The notes under the pieces were generated by a model. The model saw only the letters and a program-made list of their open reading frames with translations, ran no database searches and was not told the DNA's origin. Positions 10,576 through 22,054 of a DNA stretch of 64,000 bases are shown here, in pieces. Made by a program: the position numbers and the translations under genes. Every line of letters starts with the position of its first letter. Position 1 is the first letter of the stretch. Origin of the DNA: Clavulina sp. PMI_390 (lineage: Eukaryota; Basidiomycota; Agaricomycetes; Cantharellales; Hydnaceae); contig WIDE01000005.1 in assembly GCA_015039315.1 (NCBI GenBank), forward strand, positions 338,833 through 402,832, in the 5' to 3' direction.

Positions 10576-12018
10576 TTAGTAGTCAGATGTTTTAGGTTCA
10601 CACTTGACTCCGATCCGTCAGCCCAACGCGTAACTTGCATATTCTTTGAGGTTGTATAATGATTGCGTACCAGGAATTCTACATAGCTGACTTTGCCCCT
10701 CACTTCCGGTAAGAGAAACTGAACGCCCAACACACCTGCCTGGTCAATGCGGATCGAGGTCTTGATAGATGTCTGCATCGCCTTCACAACGCGTTGCAAG
10801 TACTTGAACGTATAGCTGGGATTAGGTAGATCAGGTTACAGAGCAAGGAGTCTCACAACTGATAAGCGTGGCGAAGGAGGAACGGACCTGAACTCGATGG
10901 GCTCTTGACTATTGCACTCAAAGGTTTCGAGTACCTCGCGATCGTTATGATAATCCAACTACATGCAGCAGGAAGATGAAAGGATGCTTCATTCGTTATG
11001 GATTCAAGGAGACCACGAAGCTTGAGCGCTCACATCGGCGGTTCCAAACGTCCCTACCCCACGAATTCGGAACACCGGCTTTGGACGCATTCCACCTCCG
11101 TGCGTACTTGGCGAAGGCACTCCAGGTATAGCCGGAAGCGACGATGCGGGAGATGTAGCAAAGAGGGTGACACGATCGCAATGGGAATCGATTTCAGAGA
11201 CCGCTTCACGAAGTAGGGAAGACTACGAGAAGTTGAGGGTGTTATTAGCTCCAACTGGACCTGGGAGTAGGGTAAAAGAATACACAAGGTGCGAGGACGA
11301 ACCTTCATGATGAGGAAAAGATACCTGTATGTCATTAATATTGGGTAGTGGGCCAGAACTAGGATTCACAACTCAAACAAAGTGAGTGAGAGAAAGAGGG
11401 TGCTTACGAATCATCCGCATCGCACTGGATATCCGGTGCTTCTTCCGGTACGAGGACATTGAGATCCACTACCGTAGTGGGCCCATCGGCATCTTCTCCC
11501 CTGAGATGAACAGCAATCAGAGGACGATGGAGGGGCCAGCACATCAGGTTTAGACGAACAATAACAGGCGAATCGGGTCTCCCCAGCCCCCATAAGTCAT
11601 CTTTAGCATCGTCCTCTTCTCGCCGAATTTCCCCCATAACCGTACGGGAGGTTTAGGAGCCTCCATTCCATCTCCTTCATCATCACTCCCAGCGTCGTCC
11701 CTTGTGGACTTCCATCCTTTCGCACGTGCCTTGTCTGACACTGCAGGAGGGTTGCCACTACCTGAGCCAAAGATATTAAGAGCTTCGATCATGGTGTTAA
11801 GGGGGATCTCAAATGTTGGCTTGGGATGTTCGGGCTCCAGGTTTGGGTTGAACTCCCATTCGTCGAAGAGGCTGGGAAGGATGATGGCCCTTGCTAGTAG
11901 AGAGGGATCATATGAGCGAGTTACCAATGCTGGAGTAATTATACCGAGATCTCGACTTGCCCGTGCAGCTGCGTGACTCATAGACGAGGAGGTGAATGCC
12001 ATCTTTGGTGAGTGTCAT
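10576..12018 (-). CDS. RAD1: Rad1 subunit of the 9-1-1 DNA-damage checkpoint clamp (N-terminus unresolved)
   Basis: Exons 11961-12018, 11560-11893, 11408-11500, 11303-11324, 11034-11222, 10888-10958, 10671-10815 and 10576-10602 join in frame into 312 residues. Recognisable Rad1 elements are MTLTKDGIHLLVYESRSC, ARAIILPSLFDEWEF, IPLNTMIEALNIFG, RIRGVGTFGTADVLDY and the end KVSYVEFLCEPKTSDY. Rad1 forms the PCNA-like ring with Rad9 and Hus1 that activates ATR/Mec1. The first intron (11894-11960) has a GC donor, GCAAGT. Rad1 proteins normally have about 40 residues before this point. The ATG at 12018 is only the first in the supported frame, and a codon pair for Arg-Ala directly upstream behind an acceptor-like CTCCTAG suggests a missing 5' exon. 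An Asp/Gly-rich insert of about 60 residues follows residue 67. Confidence 0.85.
11894..11960 (-). other. GC-AG intron in RAD1
   Basis: Read on the minus strand, the intron begins GCAAGT and ends CTACTAG. Only this splice joins ESRSCT to ARAIILPS in the Rad1 frame. No GT donor nearby gives the conserved protein. Confidence 0.75.
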
Positions 12019-12172
12019 CGTTGCTCGCTAGGAGAGTGATCCAGAACAGGACCTCAAGTTAATTTTTCGCAATCGAGATGGGACAATGTTTTCGACCGCG
12101 AACAGAATTTATGGCGACACCTCTTAATATCACTGCCAAAGGGCGGACGTCCAAGACCTTCGCCGAAAAGAC

Positions 12173-12654
12173 CTAAGGAGCAGTAGGAGACGAGCCTTTC
12201 AGGAATCGTCCACAGCGACCACATTGAGTTAGACTGTCTGACAACTTTCTCAGCATTTGCTTTTTGGCTTTGGCTTTGACTCTGGGATTGCGATTGTGAC
12301 ATTGGGATAGAGCAGGAGGCAGCGCGTTATTTGGCAATGTGGACGAAGCTTTGTTGATTTCGACGACGTGCTTGCTGGACTGCATGCCTGTTCTCCATAC
12401 CGTATTCCAATCTTCCATATAAGCTTGTTCACATCCCTCTCACTCTCCTTACTCTCCACCGAAATCGGGTGACTGAGAATACTTGTGGCCATCAACGCCT
12501 TACCTGTGAAGTGAAAAGCCTGGTTTACCTCGACTAGCCGATTGGTCTTCCTCCCTGGGCCCCGATGAGATAGATGGCTAGGCTTCTTCTCCTCCCAAAA
12601 GGCGATGCAAGCGACGCATCGGCTAGGTCTTCCACAAGAAGTCATATATCTCAA
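12173..12654 (-). CDS. Possible small protein with a Cys-x2-Cys motif; gene model uncertain
   Basis: Two overlapping minus-strand reading frames look partly coding. The first contains NRLVEVNQAFHFTG behind ATG 12654. After an intron-like stretch, the second contains LRKLSDSLTQCGRCGRFLKG and stops at 12173. The second phrase resembles the first half of the Rpr2/Rpp21/Snm1 zinc domain of RNase P/MRP proteins, but I cannot find the second CxxC pair. It may equally be chance, or a fragment of the missing 5' end of RAD1, which lies directly downstream on the same strand. Confidence 0.25.
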
Positions 12655-13737
12655 TAGTATCCCTCTCCCTCATCTGTTCAAAGGCTAGGACCGCGCTTTA
12701 CCCTCCGCGACTGCTCCCAGCTTGCTGCACCGGCTCAGTTGATTGTGGCATAAGTTTATTGAAATCTCAAGCAATCAGAGTTAATCCAGCTCGCGCACCC
12801 GCTGATCATACCATCCGTGGAGTAGCCAATGAAATTGCCCTGGTCAAAATGGCAGGAACACTGAGAGACCAGACAAGAGTTTTGTCAACTCGTATATCCT
12901 ACCGCTTCACTGACTCCCACATATATTAAGGCCCGCAGCTGCTTCAGCTGCTTCCCTTACGACATCATGGCTTTGTGGATGACCACATCGCACTGGTGAT
13001 AAGGGAGGCCGATCGTATATAATTGACGATCCTCCCGGAAAGATCATCCCCGCGCCTTTGGATACATACCTCAACCTCCACTTAATTGAACCTATCTCGC
13101 TTTTTGCATTTAATGATTATGACTTGGGCGTTAATGAAGGCGATGCGTGGGATTGGATTCATGTGGCTTCTGTCCTGGAAGCAGCACTAATGATCGCCAG
13201 GAAAAAATGAATAAAGTGTCCCCAAGCATGTGGACGGAGAATGTAAACTAGATCGGTTCAAAAACAGGATTTGACTCCTAAAGGACCAGGGAGTATTGAT
13301 ATATAGGTTCGCTTGCACTGGCCTGGTGCCTGTCACGACTTGAGCGACTCTGCCGCATAACGGCTCGCCCACAGAGATGAGGCTCACATTATGCGTTCTA
13401 AAGCCACTGCCTCCCATAAATGCCTCCTAAATGACTAAATGTTTTGTACTTCCCCTTAGGCACTGTTCTCTTGCCACACGAAGGTCCAGGGCAGGTTGCC
13501 GGACGATGATCAACAAACGCAAACAACAGTGAACTACACTGGGCTAATCCTCTGGATTTGATATCATAAGCCTGTGCTTCGGACTTCTTGATCAACAGGA
13601 TTCATAATGGCTGCTTTTCTGCTCTGCAACCCCACCAATCACTGCCATCCATTGTATGGCTACGAACTGGCGCCAGTTGCGAACGATACACGCCAGACAG
13701 GCGCGCGGTAGAATCAGAAATTACTCCCTCAACCATC
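12655..13737. other. Intergenic, upstream of the helicase-AAA+ gene
   Basis: About 1 kb without a supported gene. TATA-like strings occur near 12918 and 13017. Both are far from the likely start at 13738, so I do not assign them. Confidence 0.45.
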
Positions 13738-16700
13738 ATGACCTCACCCCCAGACCTCGCACGCCTTGCGCGTCTCACTCGCTTTCTCGGTCAAGTCTGT
13801 GACAACAAGACCACCGTTACGACCGCAAAGGTCGGACGCCAGTTCCTCGAGTCTGTGTATTCTCAAACCGATGCAGTGGCGACTGTCAGCAAGCTGACGA
13901 GTGGAAGCCAAGCGGGCTTGAACGCCCTTCAATCTGCTCTCCGCGTCGAAGCTACTCCGGATTTCTTTGATGGACCGGTCGCTGAGCTCTGCCGGTTCTT
14001 AGCCTCTCCAGAGCTCGCAGCAGTTCAAGGAGGGGATTTTCTAGCAAAAGTTGTGTCCAAGATGATTGACCCGCCTCTATTCTGGGACGCGTTCCTCTCC
14101 GCACTCGTAGAAAAGAAGCTCAGTTCGACAGGCGAGCATGCAGTGTCCTGGTTAGTCCTCAAGGTTGCCATAGGACCACTCCCCGGGGTCGAAAATCCAG
14201 ATCATTTCCTGGATGGCGTACGCGATACTGCCGTTATGGAGAGGCTGCATGCGTCGTCTTCGGATGCCGCTCGCACGAATGGGTATCAGTTGAAGAAAGT
14301 TCTTACACGTCCCTCCGGCGCCGTCACCTCTCTTCAAAGCGCTCCAGGGGGGAGGCATGATAACGACCACGTAGATATCCAAGAAATCAAGATCCTACCA
14401 TCCGCAGACGAGCTTCGGTCCTCCGAGCCTCCTTTCCTGCGCACTATCGAATATCTGAGCGACCCAGAACTGGTCGAATCACGTGCTGCTATCCATTTCG
14501 ACAATCAGTTTCGCCTCCTACGCGAGGATATGCTCGGGGACGTACGCGAGGAGGTAACCATTGCCCTTAATCCAAAAGGGAGGCGTCATCGCACCCTTGC
14601 TCTCGAAGTCTTGTTTCACGGCGTTCTCATCCCGAACTCTGCACGGGGAAAAATGGGCCTGCAGGTCGTGTGCAAGCAAGATCTTCCACAACTCAAGGGG
14701 ATCAAAGAGAAAAAGGACCGCGAGAAGTTCCTCAAGGACAAAGACAATAGAAACTTTCTCAAGCACCAGAGCCTTCTGTGCTTGATCGTCGACGACCGTA
14801 TTATTGCGTTCCCATTGCTCGAGCGTAATGAGGAGATCATAGCTTTGAATCCTCCCGTGATCCCCTTCATCCTTGACGACGTTGAGAGCGTCTCTCGATC
14901 CCTCATTGCGCTCAAGACAGGCAAGACATGCAAGCTCGTTCAGATTGATGCCTCTGTCTTCTCTTTTGAGCCCGTACTGCAAGCGCTGCAGCAGCTCAAA
15001 CCGTCTCATCTCCGGCTAGAGAATGATTTACTTCAATGGTCCCCAGGGCAGAACCCTAAGAACCCTCCTTCTTATGACTCTACACGCAAACTAGTCCAAC
15101 GGTTCACAATCGACCGCAACTTTGACCTAGGGCGCGAGTTTAGCCTCGGAAAGACCATCATCCTTGACGACTCACAGCTCAAGTCGTTTATTGCCGGGCT
15201 CACCCAAGAAATCAGCATCATTCAAGGGCCACCTGGTAAGCATATTTCGTGTTGATTAGGTACTATGTTGGTCATTCATCAATTCTCTTACAGGTACCGG
15301 CAAATCTTTTATTGGCGCACTGCTAGCCAGAGCGCTCTATGATATCACACAGGAGAGGATCCTTGTGGTATGCTATACTAACCATGCCCTTGACCAATTT
15401 CTTGAGGACCTGATGGATAATGGAATCCCCGCTGATAAAATCACTCGTCTTGGTGGAAAGACCACCTCCCGTACGGCGCAGCTTAGCGTCTATGACGCCT
15501 CCCAACGTTTCAAGACATCCCCTAGTGACTGGAGCCAGATGAAGACACTCGAGTCTGATTGCATCGTACTACAGCAGCGTCTTAGGGCATCGATACCCAG
15601 CAACTATGCTAGCACAGGGCCTACAAGCTCTGCTATACTGAGTTTCCTGGAATTCGAGGAGCCTAGCTTCTCTGACGCTTTTGAAATGCCCTCAGCCGAA
15701 GATGGAATGCAGCTTGTGGGGAAGGATGGCAAGAAGCTAGCCAAAGATTATCTATACCTCGAATGGAGTAAAGGCCAAAATGGCGGCGTTTTGAAGAATC
15801 ACCACCACGTTAAAGCACACTCTGGTGTTTGGGGTTTGCCCTTTCCGAAACGGAAGGCCCTCATAGCAGAGTGGTCCCAGGCAGTTCTCAAGGACGAGGC
15901 AGAGATGTTGTCGAAAGTCGTGGGTCAGCACAATGCCAAACAGAACGACCGCGATGTCATCAAGAATGGGCGAGTCGCGCTGGCCATGCAGTCGAAGCGC
16001 ATAGTTGCTTGCACGACTACCGCCGCGGCCAAGTATCGTAGGGATATCGCTCAAGCTTGCCCCGGTATCCTTCTTGTTGAGGAGGCTGGCGAGATCCTCG
16101 AGAGCCACCTGCTCACCGCCATGGGCTCATCAGTTCGCCAGCTCATCCTCATTGGCGACCATAAGCAACTTCGCCCTAAGTGCAATAATTATGAGTTGAC
16201 AGTGGAGAAGGGCAACGGATACGATCTCAATCGCTCCCTGTTTGAGCGTCTAGTTCTTGCAGAGTATCCACATCAGACCCTCAGCCTACAGCATCGAATG
16301 CGCACCGATATCTCGAAGTATGTTCGCGACTTAACTTATCCAGAGCTGAAAGACGCCCCAGGCACGAAAACACGGCCTGCAATCAAAGGTCTTCAGCATA
16401 ATGTCATTTTCATCAATCATTCCGTCAAGGAAGACGGGCTCGACGACGACAAGGATATCAAAGGGCGTACTAAAACAAATCAGTACGAGGCTCTTATGGT
16501 ATTGGCTATCGTAAAGTACCTTGGCCAACAAGGGTATGGGACAGATAAGATTGTCATCCTAACACCATACTTGGGGCAGCTCAGTTTGTTGAGGCAGACT
16601 ATTAAGAAACTTCATGATCCTGTCTTGAACGATCTCGATTCCTTTGATCTTGTCAAGGCCGGTCTCGTTGCCCCCAGTACTGCCAACCTTACGAAGAAGC

Positions 16701-19700
16701 CAATCCGGCTCGCGACCATTGGTACGCTTATTACTATACAATGACAATTTCCTGATTTGCTGAGCATCTCCTTCAGATAATTATCAGGGAGAAGAGAGTG
16801 ACATCGTCGTCACCAGTCTTACACGAGGAAATCCTAAGGGTGATATTGGCTTTATGTCCGCTCCTGAACGACTCAATGTTCTGCTCTCACGGGCTCGCAA
16901 CGGCCTCATTATGATCGGTAATGCTTCAACCTTTCGAAAGCCTCGTAGAGGAGCGCCGATCTGGGGGCGGCTGTTCCAGATGATGGAACAGGATAAGGTC
17001 ATCTTCGACGGCCTCCCCGTGCGATGTGAGAGGCACCCCAGGGCGCTGGCCACGCTAAAAACCCCCGACGATTTTGTGCAGTATGCTCCTGAGGGAGGGT
17101 GCAACGCAGAGTGGTACGTCTTGTTGGTTTATTCATCTTTTTAAAGCCTAATATTCGGTGCGTAGCGGCGCTCGATTGAGTTGTGGGCAACACACATGCT
17201 CCTCCAAATGTCACCAGATCGTCGATCACTCAAAAATTGAGTGCAGGGCGACTGTTCAACGCGTGTGTGCCAGCGGGCACGAGACATGGGTCCAGTGTGC
17301 GAAACTCGCCGCGAACCCTGGCTGCGTCCACTGCGAGCGTGCTAAAAAGCGTGCTGATGATGCTGCTCGTCGTGAGGCGGAGCGGCAGGCCAAGCGTGAT
17401 GCTGAACGCCTAGCACATGAAGCTGAGCTCGCAAGACTGGATGTTGCTATTGCCGAAGAGGCGACTGCTCAGCGCGAGCAAAGACTGGCCCAGGATCGAG
17501 AGCGAGCTAGACAGCAAAAAGAACAAGATCTCGCCGATGCCCGAGAGCGCACAAAACAGAACGCCCAGCGAACCCCGCCTCCCGCTAAACCCCCTACCGC
17601 GCCTTCAACTTCACAGGCGAATCCTCCCCAGCCTTCTTCCCCTCCTCCTACGAATCCTTTCACTCCACTGTTCACTGGGCTTCAAAATATGTTCACAACA
17701 AAGCCCTCCCCTCTCCCTCAAGCCACCCCATCCAGTAACAAGGCCGCTCCTCCGCCTCCAACTCCGTCAGTCGCTGAGACCGAATGGACCCGACAGAAGT
17801 CTGTTGAAGGGGCCAACAACCCCCATATTGAGAGTGTCATGGGGATGATTGGTCTCGAAAAAGTCAAGCAGCAGTTCTTAGACATCAAGGCCGAGCTCGA
17901 AGTCAGCCAACGACAGGGCGTCTCTATGGACTCCAAAAACCTGAATGTCGCTCTGCTTGGGAACCCTGGAACAGGTAGGATTCATCAGCAACGTATTATT
18001 TACGTCGCATGAGCTCACCATTGGGATATAGGTAAAACTACGATCGCCCGTCTGTATGCCAAGTTCCTCTCTTCGATCGACGTTCTCCCTGGGTCCGCAT
18101 TTGTTGAAACCACGGGCGCCAAGTTGGCGAACGAGGGTATTCCAGGGCTTCAGAAGATGCTTGATGATGTCCACAAAGTTGGCGGGGGTGCTATCTTCGT
18201 CGATGAAGCCTATCAGCTAACCGATGCGCACAATCCAGGAGGGCGAGCCGTTCTCGACTTGCTCCTCACTCAGATCCTCGACAATATCGGAAAGATTGTT
18301 TTCCTATTCGCTGGCTATAACAAGAATATGGAGGCTTTCTTTGAAGCCAATCCTGGTCTCCCATCCCGAATTCCCCATTCCTTTCAGTTCGATGACTATA
18401 CCGACCCCGAACTGACCAATATCTTCGTCCGAAACTTGGACAAGAAGTTCGGCGCTGGAAAGATGCAGGTTGAAGACGGTTCATCCGGACTATACACTCG
18501 TATCGCTGTGCGTCGTGTAGGCTCTTCTCGTGGGCGTGAAGGTTTTGGAAACGCTCGAGACATCTCCAATCTTCTCGACAAGGTCTCTCAACGTCAGGCC
18601 CGCCGTATCAACTCTGAGCGCCGCGAAGGAAAGAGTCCCGATGACTTCCAAATGATCTCCTCAGATCTCATTGGTCCCAATCCATCTGAAGCGGCTCTCA
18701 AATCAGAAGCGTGGGCTAAGCTGCAGAAGATGATTGGCTTGGGAGAGGTGAAGGCTTCCCTGCAAAGTGCCATCGATATGATCCAGACGAACTATTATCG
18801 CGAGCTCAAAGAGGACAAGCCTATGCAAGTGCCTCTCAATCGAGTTTTCCTTGGCAATCCGGGGACAGGAAAGACGACCGTAGCCAAGTTGTACGGCCAG
18901 ATCCTGGCCGATCTCGGGCTTCTCAGCAACGGAGAAGGTAAGGTCATTATTGATTCTCAGCTCACTGTCTAACATGAGGTCCATCCCCCATAAGTCATCG
19001 TCAAAAATCCTGCGGACTTCGTCGGTGATGTGATCGGGGCCTCAGAGACCAAAACCAAAGCCATACTCGCAAACAGTCGAGGGAAGGTTCTCGTGATTGA
19101 TGAGGCTTACGGGCTCTACGAGAAAAACTCGGGTGCCGCGAGCTTCAAGACTGCAGTGATCGATACGATTGTGTCAGAGGTGCAGTCGACCCCTGGGGAA
19201 GACCGGTGTGTGCTTCTCCTGGGTTATAAGGAGCAGATGGAGGAAATGTTCCAGGTGTGCCATACGAACTATTGCGCGCTCTGTGTCCAGTGTCCTAACT
19301 ATTCTCTGAGGATAGAACGTCAATCCAGGTCTTGCTAGGCGCTTCGCTATCGAGGACGCGTTTAACTTTGCGGACTTTACGACTCTAGAGCTGGAGCAAA
19401 TCCTCAACATGAAGCTCAACGATCAAGATCTCGTAGCGACGGACCTGGCTAAATCCGTAGCACTCGACGTCCTTAATCGCAAGCGTGTCCGCCCACATTT
19501 CGGCAATGCAGGAGAGATTGAGAATATGCTTGGAAAAGCGAAAACTAATTTCCAGAGTAGACAAGCCAAGTTACCCGCTGCTTCTCGCTCCCAGGATGTG
19601 ATTTTCGAGCCGCAAGACTTCGACCCAGAATGGGAGCGAGCTTCAAAGGCCGGCACTAATCTTACAGAGCTATTCAAGGATATGGTCGGTGCTGACAGTA

Positions 19701-21383
19701 TCGTCGCGAAGCTGCGAGGCTATCAGGAGACAGCAGAGCGGATGAAGAAGAGAGGTATGGATTATCGCTCTGAGACTCCAACAAGCTTCGTCTTCAAAGG
19801 ACCTCCTGGTACGCAGAGAGCGCTCTCACATCTCACATGACATGCACTATGCTGATACCCTGCGCCTTCCGCATAGGAACTGGAAAGACTACTGTTGCCC
19901 GAAAGATCGGAAAGATCTTTTTCGACATGGGCTTCCTTGCTTCAGACGAAGTGGTGGACTGCTCAGCCTCAGACCTCGTCGGCCAGTACGTCGGCCACAC
20001 GGGCCCCAAAGTACGGGCTCAGTTCGACAAAGCGTTGGGAAGGGTAAGCATACTTGCATCAAGATCCTTGGCTAAAAACTGAACAATCGTCATGTGTAGG
20101 TGCTGTTTATCGACGAGGCGTACCGTCTGGCTCAGGGAACGTTTGCTCAAGAAGCAGTTGATGAAATGGTGGATTGCCTCACGAAGGATAAATACAAGGG
20201 CAAGCTTGTTGTCATCCTTGCTGGCTACGAAGATGACATCGACCAGCTTCTGTCGGTCAATCGCGGCCTCGCTAGCCGTTTCCCTGAGGAGATCGTCTTC
20301 ACCAATATGGCCCCGACGGAGTGCCTCTCTTTGCTTGCCAAAGTCCTCAGCAAGGACAAGATCGAGCTCGAAAAGTCTCGAGATGGCGAAATACTCGATG
20401 TCTTCCGCGAACTCTCTGGGCTACCGTCGTGGGGCAACGCACGCGATGTGCAGACGCTGGCAAAGAAGATGAAAGGTATCGCTCTCAATAGCATGAACGA
20501 TCTCTTCCCAGATGCGGTGTTGCAAATATCAGGCGACGAGGCGCTTATCGTCATGCAGGACATGCTAATCAGTCAACAGTCCAGAGCGGGCGTGCCAACT
20601 TCGCGGTCCAAGAGCCGCTCCCCCTTCCCTCCCACTTTCCAGCCGCCTCCTGCGCCATTCGCCCCACCGTCTGCTCCCCCATCCTTCGGCACAGGCACTG
20701 GAACAAACACCGCGACGAAGGCCCCCACAGCTACTAAAGCTCCTTCACCTTCACCTTCGCCTCCACCATCCCGCCCCCAAACCCCGTCTCATACTGGTGC
20801 GAGCACAAAGCGCGACCCCGGTGTTTCCGATGCTGACTGGGATGAGCTCGAACGGAGCAAGGCTGCTGCGGAGGCCGCTAAGCGCGAGCTTGAGGACCTC
20901 CAGAAGAAGGAAGAAGAAACTAAGCGCCTAGAGGAACAAGCACGCGAGGAAGCACGCCTGGCAGCCCAAGCCAAGGCCGAAGAGGACGCTCGACAGCTCG
21001 CAGAGCTCCAGAGAATCCAAGCCCTTGAAGATCAGCTTAGGCGTGAGCAGGATGTTGCGCAGCGGAAGAAGCTTGAGGAAGAGAGGCGCCAGGAGGAGGC
21101 ACGTCAGGCTGCTCGTGCGGCCGCGCAGGCCAAGGCGGATGAGGAGGCTCGCAAGCGCGCAGAGCGTCTCAGGATCCAGGCTATCGAGGAACGTGCGAGG
21201 CGTGACAAGGAGGCGGCGCGGCTGAAGAAGTTACAGGAACAGAAACGCGAGGAGCAGAAGGTGCAGCAGAAGATTCGGCAGATGGGCGTTTGTGAGGCGG
21301 GATTTCAGTGGCGCAAGGTTTCTGGGGGTTATCGTTGCTCTGCGGGTGGTCATTTCCTCAGCAATGCTCAGCTCGGTATCTGA
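13738..21383 (+). CDS. ZNFX1/NFX1-like SF1 helicase fused to three CbxX/CfqX-type AAA+ ATPase modules
   Basis: Nine exons (13738-15235, 15294-16721, 16777-17113, 17166-17974, 18032-18937, 18995-19254, 19316-19808, 19877-20043, 20100-21383) encode 2393 residues. Residues 1-440: no domain I know. Residues 490-1080: SF1 helicase with QGPPGTGKS, VEEAGEILE, GDHKQLRP, LQHRMRTDI, NYQGEESDIVVTSLTRGN and LLSRARNGL. About 1080-1150: Cys-rich NFX1-like stretch (LSCGQHTCSSKCH). A charged coil and Pro-rich linker follow. Three AAA+ modules follow, with Walker A GNPGTGKTT (Lys1359), GNPGTGKTT (Lys1638) and PPGTGKTT (Lys1914). Their Walker B sites are IFVDEAYQL, LVIDEAYGL and LFIDEAYRL. Residues 2200-2360: Glu/Arg/Ala coiled coil. 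The tail is CEAGFQWRKVSGGYRC..GGHF. All nucleotide sites look intact. The family may act on RNA or in genome defence; that is inference. The start is chosen at the first ATG after upstream stops and noncoding-looking codons; ATG 13588 is in frame but less likely. Confidence 0.92.
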
Positions 21384-22054
21384 GGTCTGAGCAGCTTTCT
21401 ACACATCTTTTTAGATTAGCTCAAGAAGGTCGCACCATGTTGTAGAACTCATTGTTAGTTGTAGTGTTTAGCACGGAATGTCATGTGTGCGAGGTGGGGT
21501 AAATCATAGGGCAGGAGGAATCGATGTGCGAGATGCTCAACACGGCTGATGTGTATTCAATAAGTACATTAGAAGCAATGGGGAGATAGATGCTATGGTG
21601 GCGGCGAATTATATCTTCTTTTCTAATCTGGCAAGGTGGTAGTTGATGGTGGACCGTCGAGGCTTTGGCATTCTTGCCTGTGAAAAATGGTTATGAAGCT
21701 TTTGGGTACGAAAGCAAAGAGTCGAAAGATAGACATACAGCGCCTCCCATACATGTATGCAGTGCTCGTGCGGCATCTGCGCATTGGGCCTGACTTCTCG
21801 TGTCACCAAAGCTCGCCCAGCAGTTGAGCATGGTGGCCAGCTGCACGGCGCAAGGCGCGTTAACCTTCTCTAATAATTTTGAGACAGGTTAAGATATCAC
21901 TTTACAACCAGACACAACGACTGCACCAACCTTTTCTCGGTCGAACTTTGAGATGCGAGACTTTCATGGCACGAAATTTCGGAGGTCAACCGGAGCCGAA
22001 CTCTGACCAAACAAGCCCCGCAATACGTGGAGGCACTACACAACCACCCCCATC
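21384..22054. other. Intergenic, 3' of the helicase and 5' of the E2 gene
   Basis: 670 bases. The short minus ORF at 21609-21809 has no recognisable feature. Probably UTRs and the promoter of the E2 gene. Confidence 0.5.

Noticed and set aside
10230..10799. 189-residue minus ORF running from RAD1 into PDX1
   Set aside because: Only its first 43 residues are Rad1. The true gene splices at 10670 to a short last exon ending in CEPKTSDY, and the rest is antisense to PDX1.
12060..12110. Stretch reading FAVENIVPSRLRKINL, resembling the Rad1 N-terminus
   Set aside because: It is preceded by an in-frame TAA without a possible start or acceptor after it, and a TAG separates it from the Rad1 frame, with no room for an intron.
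12054..12302. ORF starting with a Ser-Gln repeat, upstream of RAD1
   Set aside because: No domain, and it overlaps a better CxxC frame. A join to RAD1 would need a poor donor (GTTCGC), so I kept it only as a question.
13588..13737. Upstream in-frame ATG adding 50 residues to the helicase protein
   Set aside because: The added residues look noncoding, and the ATG at 13738 has a better context and composition.
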